Shown: positions 50,315 through 59,298 of the stretch, piece by piece
Layout of the letters: every line of letters starts with the position of its first letter
Numbering within the stretch: position 1 is the first letter of the stretch
Origin: JACDAN01 sp963801855
Lineage (GTDB): Bacteria > Actinomycetota > Thermoleophilia > Gaiellales > Gaiellaceae
Length of the DNA: 64,000 nucleotides
Reading direction: 5' to 3'
Assembly (NCBI GenBank): GCA_963801855.1
Contig: CAWDGK010000001.1
Span: 248,001-312,000 of the forward strand
Translations under genes and position numbers: made by a program
The notes under the pieces: model-generated
What the model saw: the letters and a program-made list of their open reading frames with translations, nothing else
What the model was told of the DNA's origin: nothing
Database searches by the model: none

Positions 50315-51199
50315 TGGCCCAGGTCGCCTACTACAAGGGCTGTCTCGCGGCGCTGTCGGCGAAGGAGCTCGACAGCGCGACGAAGGCGCTCGCGCCGCGA
50401 CTCGGGATCGAGCTCCTGGAGCTGGAGTCGGTCACCTGCTGCGGCGCCGGCGACATCCACGAGGCGGAGCCGGACTACTACCTGCACCTGAACGCGCGGA
50501 TCCTTGCCTACGGCGAGGCGACCGGCTCGGACACGCTGATGACGGTCTGCAACGTCTGCACGCTGAACCTCCGTCAGGCGAACCTCACGCTCCAGAAGGA
50601 CGACGAGCTCCGCGAGCGAGTCAACCGCAACCTCGAGGCGGTCGGCGTGCCGCCGTACTCGGGCGGCATCGAGGTCAAGCACCTGCTCTGGATGATCGCC
50701 GAGGGTGAGGGCTACGCGCGCTCTGAAGGAGGCCGCGCACAAGGGCCTGAAGGGGCTCAAGGTCGCGCCGTTCTACGGCTGTCAGATCCTGCGGCCGTCC
50801 AAGCTCCTCGGCTTCGAGGATCCCGACCGGCCGTGGTCGCTGGAGGCGATCATCGAGGCCTGCGGCGGCGAGCCCGTCGACTACCCCGCGAAGATCAAGT
50901 GCTGCGGGTTCCCGATCATCCAGGCCCGAGAGGAGACCGCTCTGGGCGAGCTGATCCAGCCGATCGAGCAGGCGATGGAGGCCGGCGCCGACGCGATGGT
51001 CACGCCGTGCCCGCTCTGCCACCTCTCGCTCGACGCCTGGCAGCAGAAGCTCGAGGCCTCGACGGGCCGCAGCTTCCAGATGCCGATTCTCCACCTCTCC
51101 CAGCTGATCGGAGTCGCCGCCGGGCTCGAGGACTCGGAGCTCAAGTTCAAGCGTCATGTCGTTCCGATGACGCCCGTGCTCGAGAAGCTCGAAGCCTGA
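50314..51199 (+). CDS. CCG-domain (HdrB-like) subunit of a non-classical succinate dehydrogenase, frameshifted
   Basis: Two cysteine-rich CCG domains: YYKGCLAALSAKELDSATKA, VTCCGAGDIHEAEPDYYLHL, NVCTLNLRQ, then APFYGCQILRP, IKCCGFPIIQAREETAL and TPCPLCHLSLDAWQQK. This is the layout of heterodisulfide reductase subunit B and of the SdhE/SdhC subunit of archaeal-type succinate:quinone reductases. One indel near 50708. It is directly coupled to sdhB; no classical SdhC/SdhD membrane anchors follow. It probably carries Fe-S clusters and helps electron transfer to quinone. Confidence 0.88.
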
Positions 51200-52017
51200 T
51201 TCCGGCGGCGCTGCTCGGCCTGGCCGGCGTGGGCGCCGCCGGTGCCGCAGCCTGGGGCTGGTTCGAGGCCGGGTGGGTGCGGTTCGACGAGGTCCCGGTC
51301 CGGCTCCGACGCCTGCCGCCGGAGCTCGACGGCCTGCGGATCGCGCACCTCTCGGACTTCCATCTCGGCGTCCCTTCGCGCGGGACCGCGCGCCGTCGAG
51401 CGGGCCGTGGACTGGGTCGAGGAGCGGCAGCCGGACCTGACGCTGATCACGGGTGACCTGCTCTCCCGTCCTCGCGGCGAGATCAGGCTGCGCGAGCTGA
51501 TGGCGCGGCTTCCCAACGCCTACGCCGTCCTCGGGAACCATGACTACGCCGTCACGAAGGATCCGTTCTCGCGGCCGGTCGAGCTTGCGGATCTTTCGCC
51601 TGCCCGCCTGCTCGCCGACGAGGCGGAAACCTTGGAGATCCGCGGCCGACAGGTCCAGGTCGTCGGTGTCGATCCACGGTCGTACCGCCATGGGACGCGC
51701 GCAACCCGGAGCGCCTGGCAGACGAGAGCGCCGACCTGAGGATCCTCCTCTGCCACTTCCCGGCCGTCATCGACCGACTGGAGCCCGGCGTCTTCGACCT
51801 CGTCCTGGCGGGGCATCTGCACGCCGGTCAGGTCACCCTCCCGTATCCCGGCGGGCGCCTGCGGCTCGCGCATCTCCGGTGGACGTACGTCGAAGGGCTC
51901 TACGAGCGGCCCGCCGGGGTCCTTCACCTTTCCGCGGGCCTCGGGACGACTTTCGTCCCGTTCCGGTTCTTCGCCAGGCCCTCCGTCACCGAGCTCGTCC
52001 TACACTCGAAGGAATGA
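51196..52017 (+). CDS. Membrane-associated metallophosphoesterase (YkuE-like), frameshifted
   Basis: An N-terminal helix (ALLGLAGVGAAGAAAWGWF), then metal-binding motifs in order: LRIAHLSDFHLG, LITGDLL, VLGNHDYA, ILLCHFPAVID and LVLAGHLHAGQV. The five calcineurin-like blocks are complete, spread over three frames with indels near 51400 and 51705. The first codon is apparently CTG 51196, overlapping the preceding TGA (CTGA); no ATG, GTG or TTG fits. Hydrolyses phosphoesters at the membrane. Confidence 0.82.
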
Positions 52018-52638
52018 CGACTCGCTTCCTGGGCTTGACCGGCGCGACGCTTCCGAGTGCGCCGACCGTTTGCCACGACTGCGTGTTCTGGCAATCCAAG
52101 GCCGGGCGCAGGACGTCGAAGGGGAAGTGGATCGAGAAGGCCGAGGACGACTGGGGCGCGTGGGGGACGCTCTACGTCGACGACGACGGTCGCGTGCTCG
52201 GCTCGATGCAGTACGGGCTCTCCGAGCTCTTCCCGCGAGCCGAGAGCCTCCCGGCGGGCCCACCGTCCGACGACGCAGTCCTCGTCACCTGCGCCTACCT
52301 CGTCGAGGGCTCGGCCCAGTGGGTGATGCAGTCGCTCTTCCTGGCTGCGATCGCCGACGTGCGCGAGCGGGGCGGCAAGGCGCTCGAAGCATTCGCCTAC
52401 CGCTACGTCGAAGGTGAGTCGAGCGGCGCAGCGGTTCCTCGTCCACCGGACGGTGTTCCCGAGTGATTTCCTGGCGGACTTCGGCTTCCAGACGGTCCGG
52501 CGGCTCGGGCGCGTCGAGCTCGCGCGCCTGGAGCTCGGAGGGCTGGAGTTCGCGACCGAGGGCAAGCGGGCGAAGCTCATTCGGGTCGTGAAGGAGGCAC
52601 TCGAGCCGGAGCCGGCCCCGGTTCCCCGGCGTCCGTGA
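52014..52638 (+). CDS. GNAT-family acetyltransferase-like protein, frameshifted
   Basis: MTTRFLGLTGATLPSAPTVC starts the protein, then HDCVFWQSKAGRRTSKGKW and WGTLYVDDDGRVLGSMQYG, with a C-terminal half (after an indel near 52415) FLADFGFQTVRRLGRVELAR. A C-x2-C near the N-terminus and the F-G-F-x-T-V-R ending match a group of actinobacterial GNAT-like proteins. ATG overlaps the previous stop (ATGA). Confidence 0.7.
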
Positions 52639-52657
52639 GCGGGAGGCCGCCCGGCAA

Positions 52658-53598
52658 CTAGGCCGAAACAGGCTCGCGGGCGAGAATCAGCTCCGCGATC
52701 TGGATCGCGTTCAGCGCGGCGCCCTTGCGGAGGTTGTCGTTGACCGCCCAGAGCGCGAGCCCGTTCGGCCCGGTCGACTCCGGGCGAATCCGTCCGACGA
52801 GCACCTCGTCCCGGCCTGCAGCCGAGCCGGGGGTCGGGAAGTCCTCGAGCGCCAGTGGGGGCCGAGCCGAGGATCGACCTGGCCTCGGCAGGCGAGAGCG
52901 GCTCCTCGGTCTCGACCCAGATCGCCTGGCCGTGGCCGACGAGCACCGGAATCCGGACGCAGGTGGCCTGGATCGGCAGGTCCGGCAGGCCCAGGATCTT
53001 GCGGGTCTCCTCGCGGAGCTTCAGCTCCTCGTCGAACTCGTCGCCGACCAGGTGCCAGTCCATCGCGAGATCGGCCTGCATCGGCTCGACGGCCCGCAGA
53101 CGCTCGATTCCGGCGTCCCCCGCACCCGACATCGACTGGTAGGTCGCAAGCCGAACGCGGCGCAGGCCGGCCGCGTCGTGGAGCGGCTTGAGGACACAGG
53201 CGAGCTGGATCGCCGAGCAGTTCGGGTTCGCGACGATCCGCCCGCCGTCGATCGCGTCGTCGTTCACGCCGGCGACGACGAGCGGGATGCCGTCGGCGAG
53301 CCGGAACGCATCGGACTTGTCGATGCAGGTCGTGCCGGCGTCGGCGGTCGGCGGCACGAGCTCCGAGCTCGGGCCCGTCCCGACCGAGAAGAAGCAGAGG
53401 TCGAGCTCGTCAGCGGCGAGCCGCTCCGGCGTCGCCTCCTCGACGCGCAGCGAACGGCCGCCGAACCGCACCTCGCGAGCCGGCCGACCGGGAGGACGCG
53501 TACGCGCGGCACGTCGGAGAACCCGCGCTCGGCGAGCAGCTCCAGCGCAACGGTTCCGACGACTCCGGTGGCGCCGACGACTCCGATCCGGGCCTCAT
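52658..53598 (-). CDS. asd: Aspartate-semialdehyde dehydrogenase, frameshifted
   Basis: N-terminal RIGVVGATGVVGTVALELL (NADP loop), catalytic Cys in IVANPNCSAIQLACVLKPLHDA, YQSMSGAGDAGIE, RIPVLVGHGQAIWVETEEPLS, and the end WAVNDNLRKGAALNAIQIAE. Pieces lie in different frames with indels near 53590, 53490 and 52850. Makes aspartate semialdehyde for lysine, threonine, methionine and diaminopimelate. The ATG overlaps the lysC stop (ATGA). Confidence 0.9.
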
Positions 53599-54859
53599 GT
53601 CGTGGGCACGGACGGCCTCGGCTCGGCGTCGAGCTCGAAGGCGCTGTGGAGCGCGCGCACCGCGTCCTCGACGCGCTCGCGGTCGACGAAGCAGGCGATC
53701 TTGATCGGGCGAGGTGCTCACGATCTCGGGCTCGATTCCGAGTTCCCCGAGCGTCGCGAACGTCCTGCCGGCGACACCCGGATGCGTCTTCATCCCCGCG
53801 CCGATGACGCTGACCTGCGCCGAGGTCGTCGCGGGACGACCACGAGACACCGAGCCGGTCGAGCGCCGCGGAGGTGTCCGCGGCGTCGGAGATGCGGCCC
53901 GGAAAAGACGATCTCCGCGCCCGGTCTGGAGGATGGTGTCGACGCTCAGCCCCGCATCGGAAAGCGCCTCGAAGAGCCGTGAGCGGCGCCGCGCCGTCGA
54001 CGCGGTACACCGACTCCTCCAGCGAGTGCGTGACGCCGGAGATGATCGCCTTCTCGAGCATCCGTTCGTCCTCCTCCCGGATCCAGGTGCCCGTCCGCGT
54101 CGCTGAAGCTGGAGCGGACGTGGAGCTTGACGCCGTGGTTGCGCGCGAACTCGACCGAGCGTAGCTGGAGCACCTTCGCGCCCGACGCGGCCATCTCCAG
54201 CATCTCCTCGTAGCTGACCGCGTGCAGCTTGCGCGCGCTCGGGACGAGCCGTGGGTCGGCGGTGAAGACGCCCTCGACGTCCGTGTACATCTCGCACGCG
54301 TCGGCGCCGAGCGCCGCGGCGAGCGCGACGGCGGTCAGGTTCGAGCCGCCGCGGCCGAGCGTCGTCACGTCGATAGGCCGTCGAGACGCCCTGGAAGCCG
54401 GCGACGAGGACGATCCGGTCGGCGTCCAGCGCCTCGTGGATCCGGCGCGCGCGGACGTCCACGATCTTGGCGCGGCCGTGCACCGTGTCGGTGACGATCC
54501 CGGCCTGCGAGCCGGTCAGCGAGATCGCCTCGTGGCCGAGGTCGTGGATCGCCATCGCCGCGAGCGCGCAGGACACTCGCTCGCCGACCGAGATCAGCAT
54601 GTCGACCTCGCGCGGCGCCGGCGTGGTCGGAGACCTCGTGCGCCAGGCGCAGCAGCTCGTCCGTCGTGTCGCCCATGGCCGAGAGGACGGCGACGACGCG
54701 GTTCCCGCCCTCGCGCGCCGCGACCAGGCGCTGCGCGACGGCCTTGATCCGCGCGGTGTCCGCGACCGAGGTGCCGCCGAACTTCATGACGACGGTGCCC
54801 GACGGGCCGGGCGCCTCGCCGGCGATCGCCGGAGATCCCTCGTACTGCGTCGTTGCCAC
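53595..54859 (-). CDS. lysC: Aspartate kinase, several frameshifts
   Basis: VVMKFGGTSVADTARIKAVA is the kinase start; then MLISVGERVSCALAAMAIHD, TTLGRGGSNLTAVALAAALG, CEMYTDVEGVFTADPRLVPS, ARKLHAVSYEEMLEMAASG. The ACT-domain C-terminus is visible in pieces (EKAIISGVTHSLEESVYRVD). At least four indels (near 54635, 54375, 54090, 53960 and later). GTG 54859 is the likely start. Phosphorylates aspartate and is normally feedback-inhibited through the ACT domains. Confidence 0.88.
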
Positions 54860-54870
54860 GGTCAAAGTCT

Positions 54871-55462
54871 CTACACCTCCCGGCGGCCGGAGAGCGCCCG
54901 GCCGAGCGTGACCTCGTCGGCGTACTCGAGGTCGCCGCCGACCGGGAGCCCGCTCGCGAGGCGGGTGACGCGCACGCGGCCGCGCAGCCGGTCGGCGATG
55001 AACGACGCCGTCGCCTCGCCGGTCGTGTTCGGGTTCGTGGCCAGGACGACCTCGACGACGCCGTTGGAGTCGACCCGCCTGAAGCAGCTCGTCGATCCGG
55101 AGATCCTCGGGATCGACGCCGTCGAGCGGCGACAGGGCGCCGCCGAGCACGTGGTAGAGGCCGCGGTACTCGTGCGTCCGCTCCAGGGACATGACGTCGG
55201 CGGGCTGCTCGACGACGCAGATGACCGCCCGGTCGCGCCGAGCGTCGCGGCAGATCTCGCAGGTCTCGTCCTCGGTCCAGTTGCCGCACTCGTCGCAGAA
55301 GCGCACGCGCTCCTTCGCCTCCTGGAGCGCGCCGGCGAGCGCGAGCGCCTCGTCCGTCGGCGTGCGGAGCAGGTGGAAGGCCAGCCGGTGCGCGGTCCGG
55401 GTGCCCACCCCCGGAAGGCGCGTCAGCTGCGCGACGAGATTCTCGATCGCCGGGCTGAGCAC
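54871..55462 (-). CDS. recR: Recombination protein RecR, frameshifted
   Basis: Starts near GTG 55462: LSPAIENLVAQLTRLPGVGTRTAHRLAFHLL (helix-hairpin-helix), the C4 zinc finger FCDECGNWTEDETCEICRD, then a Toprim domain ICVVEQPADVMSLERTHEYRGLYHVLGG. After an indel near 55083 the end reads VLATNPNTTGEATASFIADR and VTRLASGLPVGGDLEYADEV. Loads RecA at gaps together with RecF/RecO. Eleven bases upstream of lysC. Confidence 0.92.
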
Positions 55463-55576
55463 GCGGCCATTGTGCCTGTCCGGATCGGACCCGACAGGCG
55501 CGCGAAGACCGTTGCCGGCCGTCGCTGGGCGGGGTACCTGGCACTCAACTGGGAGGCCGGACGTTCGGACCCCGTC

Positions 55577-55762
55577 ATGGCCAGCCGAGCAGCCACACGA
55601 ACGCACCCTCCGCACCGACGACGCGCTGGCGCCGCCCTCGTCTACGTGCCCTGCCCCGCCTGCGGGCGCGGGGTCCAGCTCTCGGACGACAATCGCGCGA
55701 CCGGGGACGACGAGTACGAGTGCCCGACCTGCGGCGCCCGCCTCGTCGTCTCCGACGCCTAG
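55577..55762 (+). CDS. Small zinc-ribbon protein
   Basis: From ATG 55577: a basic N-terminus, then VPCPACGRGVQLSDDNRATG followed by YECPTCGARLVV. Two CPxC knuckles form a treble-clef-like ribbon. A shorter version from GTG 55643 would contain just the ribbon. Convergent with the response regulator gene, 7 bp apart. Function unknown. Confidence 0.55.
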   Translation: MASRAATRTHPPHRRRAGAALVYVPCPACGRGVQLSDDNRATGDDEYECPTCGARLVVSDA

Positions 55763-55769
55763 AGAACGA

Positions 55770-56465
55770 CTACGCCGTCGCCGTGAGCAGCGCCGGTGCG
55801 GACCCGTTCGCCGCGCGTCCGTCGAGCAGCCCGTGGAGCTGGGCCCACCGGCTCGCCTCGGTGCGGTTCGCGACGTCGAGCTTCCGGTAGATGTTCGACA
55901 GGTGGAACTTGACCGTCTGCTCGGTCACCCAGAGCATCCGGGCGAGCTGGGCGTTCGAGTGCCCCTCGGCCACGAGTCGCAGGATCTCGAGCTCGCGCCG
56001 CGTCAGGCCCGGCTCGTCCGTCGTCTCAGCGGTCGCTGCCACCGGGGCCGGCGCAAGGTTCGGCCGCCCGGCGAGGTAGACAGAGTGCGAGAACGCCTGC
56101 CGCACCGCCGAGGCAAGGTCCTCGGGGTGCGCCGTCTTGACCACGTACGCCGACGCGCCGGCGACGAGCGCCGCGTCGATGATCTGCGACTCCTGGTGCA
56201 TCGAGAGGACGATCGGGCGAACCGACGGCACGGCGGCCCGCGAGCGCTCGATCAGCGCCAGGCCGCTCAGGTCGCCGTTCACGCCTTCGAGCTCGGTGAT
56301 CAGGAGGTCGGGCGGTGCTGCTCGACCAGCGAGAGCGCCTCGGACGTGGATGTCGTCTTGCCGACGACGCGAATCGCGATGCGACGAAGGACCTGCTCGA
56401 CTGCGTCGAGCCACATGGGATGGGAGTCGCAGATGACTCCGACCTGCTCAGAAGTACCGTTCACC
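55770..56465 (-). CDS. NarL/LuxR-type response regulator with atypical receiver, one frameshift
   Basis: GTG 56465: NGTSEQVGVICDSHPMWLDA starts the receiver; after an indel near 56320 DLLITELEGVNGD, VLSMHQES and AYVVKTAHPEDLA follow. The C-terminal HTH is LTRRELEILRLVAEGHSNAQLARMLWVTEQTVKFHLSNIYRKL. The position of the phosphorylated Asp (end of strand 3) is Glu in ITEL, while the Thr/Ser and Lys switch residues are kept. It may be a phosphorylation-independent regulator. No histidine kinase gene is adjacent. Confidence 0.85.
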
Positions 56466-56492
56466 GAAAGGGCCGCCTTTCGAAGTTGTGGA

Positions 56493-56511
56493 AAAACACC
56501 GTCCGACGGTT
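56493..56511 (-). terminator. Intrinsic terminator-like hairpin upstream of the response regulator
   Basis: On the minus strand ACCGT-CGG-ACGGT is followed by GTTTTT, a small stem with a U run, ending about 28 bases before the regulator start. It may stop read-through from the flippase gene or act as an attenuator in the regulator leader. Confidence 0.45.
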
Positions 56512-56811
56512 AATAACGTACTTCGAGTAGTTTGGGAAGGGTTTTGACCTAGCGATTGGTCTAGTTTTTGGAGATATGGGCAGAATTTTCAGCTTTTACG
56601 GCGTGCTCTTACGGTCCCGATATAGGAAAACCGCTGTTGAGAACCTGTGGACTGCGCCGTGGACGACGGTGGATTTCGCCGGATCGGCTAGCTCGAGACC
56701 ATGGCGCGAACCCTGTCCGCCGACTCGACTTTCGTCGCGTGGGAGGCGGAGCCGCGACCGGGTTACGGTGGACACTGCGCTGCGGGCTGGCCGCGGCCCG
56801 CAACGCGAGGG

Positions 56812-56915
56812 GCGGAGCCAACAGCTCCGCTCCTGGGTAAGCGGGCGCCCCGGAGACCAAGCGGGGAGGCCCGCTTACCCGTATCTCCTCGCGGGTCTCC
56901 GAGGCGCCCTTACCC
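56812..56915. repeat. Cluster of overlapping inverted repeats
   Basis: Three structures: GCGGAGC-CAACA-GCTCCGC (56812-56830); GGGTAAGCGGGC (56835-56846) with GCCCGCTTACCC (56869-56880); and a competing pairing of 56835-56858 (GGGTAAG, GGCGCC, CGGAGACC) with 56894-56915 (GGTCTCCG, GGCGCC, CTTACCC). The second and third are mutually exclusive because they share the left arm. Confidence 0.6.
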
Positions 56916-56948
56916 CTCGCGAGCGCCCTCTCTTCCTGGAATGGCGCT

Positions 56949-58250
56949 TCAGTCCGCGCCGAGGCGGAGCAGCGCCGTGGCGGTGGCAACCAGACCGGCC
57001 GCAGTCGCAACGAGGAACGCGACGCCGATCCGGAAGAGCGGCTCGCCGGGCACGATCGCGTACAGCGCCACGAAGAGCGTGGCCGAGGCTGTCCAGCCGA
57101 TCGCGGCACGGCCGGCGGCGCCGAGGGCGAGCAACGCCTGCGAGAAGGTCGCCGCGCCGAGATAGAAAGCCACACCGCCGCCGAGGAGCACGAGCTCGAG
57201 CCTTCCCGCGGTGAAATCGTCGCCGTAGAGGACGCGCATGCCCTGCGGCCCGAGCAGCGCCGCACCGGCGACGATGACGACTCCTCCCGCGCAGAGGAGC
57301 CCGACCGTCTGGAGGACTGCGCGGCGGAAGCGCATCGCGCCGCCGACGGCCTGAAGCCGGGTCAGGTTCGGCAGGAGCGACGCAGCGAGGCCCTGAAAGA
57401 GGTAGACGGGCACCCGGACGAGCATGGTTGCGGCGAAGACGACTCCCGCCGCCTTGCTGGCGCCGGCGCCGCCTCCGAGCATGACGAGCAGGGGGCCGCC
57501 GTTCACGAGCACCTGGTCCGCGCCCGCCACGACTCCCGCGGGCATCGCGAACCCGAGCGCCGAACGAAGGCGGAACGACGAGTGGTCGTCGCCCTCGAGC
57601 GCCTTTTTCAGCCGGCGCCTGCCGACGACGACGGGCACGACGAGGCCCCCGAGCCCGGCGGCCGCGATTGCAGCGGCCGCCAGGTCCTGTGACGCAACGA
57701 GAACGAGCGGAGCGGCCACGAGCAATCGCACGACGGAGTCCGAGATCAGCCCGAGTGCGTACCCGGAGAACCAGCGCGTGCCCGCCAGGAGGCCGCGGAC
57801 GACGTAGGCGCCGCCGTAGAACACGACTCCGGCGAGCAGCATCGCGGTCATGTTGTCGTCGCCGAGGAAGAGCCGGTCGGTCACGAACGACCAGGCGAGC
57901 GCGATTCCGAGGGCGAGAGCGAGAAGAAGCCCGGCGGCGAGGCGGCTCACGGCCTTGACCACGGTGGCGGCTTCCTCGCCCCGGGCGAGGCGGTCGGCGG
58001 TCTCGCGCGAGGTCGTCTGCTCGAGGGGCCGGAAGAGCACGACCACCGTCAGGAAGAGGGCGGCCCAGAGAACCGCGATCTGGCCGTAGGCCTCAGGGCC
58101 GAGCTTTCGGGCGGCGAGAACGTGGAACCCGTAGATCAGGAGGCCCGAGCCCAGCGTCGCCACCGAGACGAGCCCGGCGCCGGCGAGCGCCTGGCGCCGC
58201 GCCTTGAGCGCAGGCGCGGGGATCGCGGCGGTGTCCGCTGCAATGGCCAC
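56949..58250 (-). CDS. Polysaccharide flippase (Wzx-like, MATE/MOP superfamily)
   Basis: 433 residues from GTG 58250 with about 12 to 14 membrane helices. Early segment SGLLIYGFHVLAARKLGPEAYGQIAVLWA is typical of O-antigen/teichoic flippases; PAGVVAGADQVLVNGGPLLV and GMRVLYGDDFTAG match later conserved parts. It probably moves a lipid-linked sugar across the membrane and belongs with the divergent glycosyltransferase cluster. Confidence 0.87.
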   Translation of the reverse strand: MAIAADTAAIPAPALKARRQALAGAGLVSVATLGSGLLIYGFHVLAARKLGPEAYGQIAVLWAALFLTVVVLFRPLEQTTSRETADRLARGEEAATVVKAVSRLAAGLLLALALGIALAWSFVTDRLFLGDDNMTAMLLAGVVFYGGAYVVRGLLAGTRWFSGYALGLISDSVVRLLVAAPLVLVASQDLAAAAIAAAGLGGLVVPVVVGRRRLKKALEGDDHSSFRLRSALGFAMPAGVVAGADQVLVNGGPLLVMLGGGAGASKAAGVVFAATMLVRVPVYLFQGLAASLLPNLTRLQAVGGAMRFRRAVLQTVGLLCAGGVVIVAGAALLGPQGMRVLYGDDFTAGRLELVLLGGGVAFYLGAATFSQALLALGAAGRAAIGWTASATLFVALYAIVPGEPLFRIGVAFLVATAAGLVATATALLRLGAD

Positions 58251-58467
58251 GCCACCATCTTGAGTCGCGCCCCGTGTGCCGTGAATCCCCGAGAGGGTCA
58301 GCGTGCGTCCAGGATTCAGGCTCCTACGCGGGTGCGACCTAACCGAAGGGCCAGCCCCCGGACCCCCGGTGAGTCTTTGTTTTCTGGCCTTGGAAGCGCC
58401 TTTGCACCTTGCAACGCTCTCGGCAGGCGGCTCGAGGGGAGTCGCCCGGAAAAGGGAGAGAGCAGGG

Positions 58468-59298
58468 TTGAGCTCGTTCGTTGCAGCTGCGGGGGCAGCA
58501 CCAGAGGTACTTCGTGAGGAGTTCGAGGCGCGCATCTACGGCGCGCCTCGGATCACGCACGCCGTGCCGAACCTCTTCGTGGTGCCGGCTTTCAACGAGG
58601 AGGCGAACCTTCCACGGCTCTTCGCAGACCTGGAGAGCCGGCCGGGACTCTTCCCTCCGGGCAGCCGCCTCCTGATCGTCGACGACGGATCGCAGGACGA
58701 CACCGCTGCGATGGTCGACAGGTACACAGGGCCCCTCCCTGCCGAGGTCATTCGCCTCGGGCGTAACCAGGGCCCGGGCGCAGCGTTCCGCGCCGGATTC
58801 GCCGCCGCGCTCCAGCAGTGCGACGGCGAGGCCCTGGTCGTCACCCTCGAAGCCGACACGACGAGCGACCTCGACGCTCTGCCGGAGATGATCAGGCGCG
58901 CCGAGAGCGGGGCCGAGCTCGTGCTTGCCTCGTGGGTGATGGTGAACGTGAGCCGTTTCCGCCGGACGTTGAGCGGCGGCGCGGCGCTCGTCATCAACCG
59001 GATCCTCGGTGTGGACGCCAAGACCGTCTCCTCCTTCTACCGCGTCTACCGCGCGTCGACGCTGCGGGCCGCCGCTGCGCGCTACGGGGATGCATTGATC
59101 CGCGAGCCGGGCTTCGCCTGCAAGGCTGAGCTCCTCTCGAAGCTGTCCTCGATGGCAGTTCGGATCGAGGAGGTCGACGTCGACCTGGACTCCTCCAGGC
59201 GGATCGGTGAAAGCAAGATGCCGATCTTCAAGACAATCTTCCACTACTGGCGCCTCATGGCTCGCCAGCGCATGGCCCGCGACCCGATCGCCGCATGA
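58468..59298 (+). CDS. Family 2 glycosyltransferase (dolichyl-phosphate mannosyltransferase-like)
   Basis: 276 residues. NLFVVPAFNEEANLPRLFADL, LLIVDDGSQDDTAAMVDRY with the nucleotide-binding Asp, RLGRNQGPGAAFRAGFAAAL, VVTLEADTTSDLDAL (Asp-x-Asp replaced by Glu-Ala-Asp), SSFYRVYRASTL, DSSRRIGESKMPIFKTIFHYW. Start taken as TTG 58468, behind AAAGGGAGAG. Transfers a sugar to a lipid carrier at the membrane. First gene of a run coupled by ATGA overlaps. Confidence 0.88.
   Translation: MSSFVAAAGAAPEVLREEFEARIYGAPRITHAVPNLFVVPAFNEEANLPRLFADLESRPGLFPPGSRLLIVDDGSQDDTAAMVDRYTGPLPAEVIRLGRNQGPGAAFRAGFAAALQQCDGEALVVTLEADTTSDLDALPEMIRRAESGAELVLASWVMVNVSRFRRTLSGGAALVINRILGVDAKTVSSFYRVYRASTLRAAAARYGDALIREPGFACKAELLSKLSSMAVRIEEVDVDLDSSRRIGESKMPIFKTIFHYWRLMARQRMARDPIAA

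Larger units (their letters stand above)
56466..56948. other. 483-bp gene-free region, AT-rich then hairpin-rich
   Basis: 56480-56650 is markedly richer in A/T than the surroundings (for example around GTTAATAACG and TTTTGACCTAGCGATTGGTCTAG). From 56812 it becomes a cluster of GC hairpins. The ORFs that cross it are short, basic and lack ribosome-binding sites, so I see no gene. It probably carries the promoter of the response regulator and the 3' end of the flippase transcript. Confidence 0.6.

Noticed and set aside
56576..57214. Plus-strand ORFs crossing the 56.5-57.2 kb gap
   Set aside because: No ribosome-binding site, very Arg/Pro-rich, and they run into the antisense of the flippase gene.
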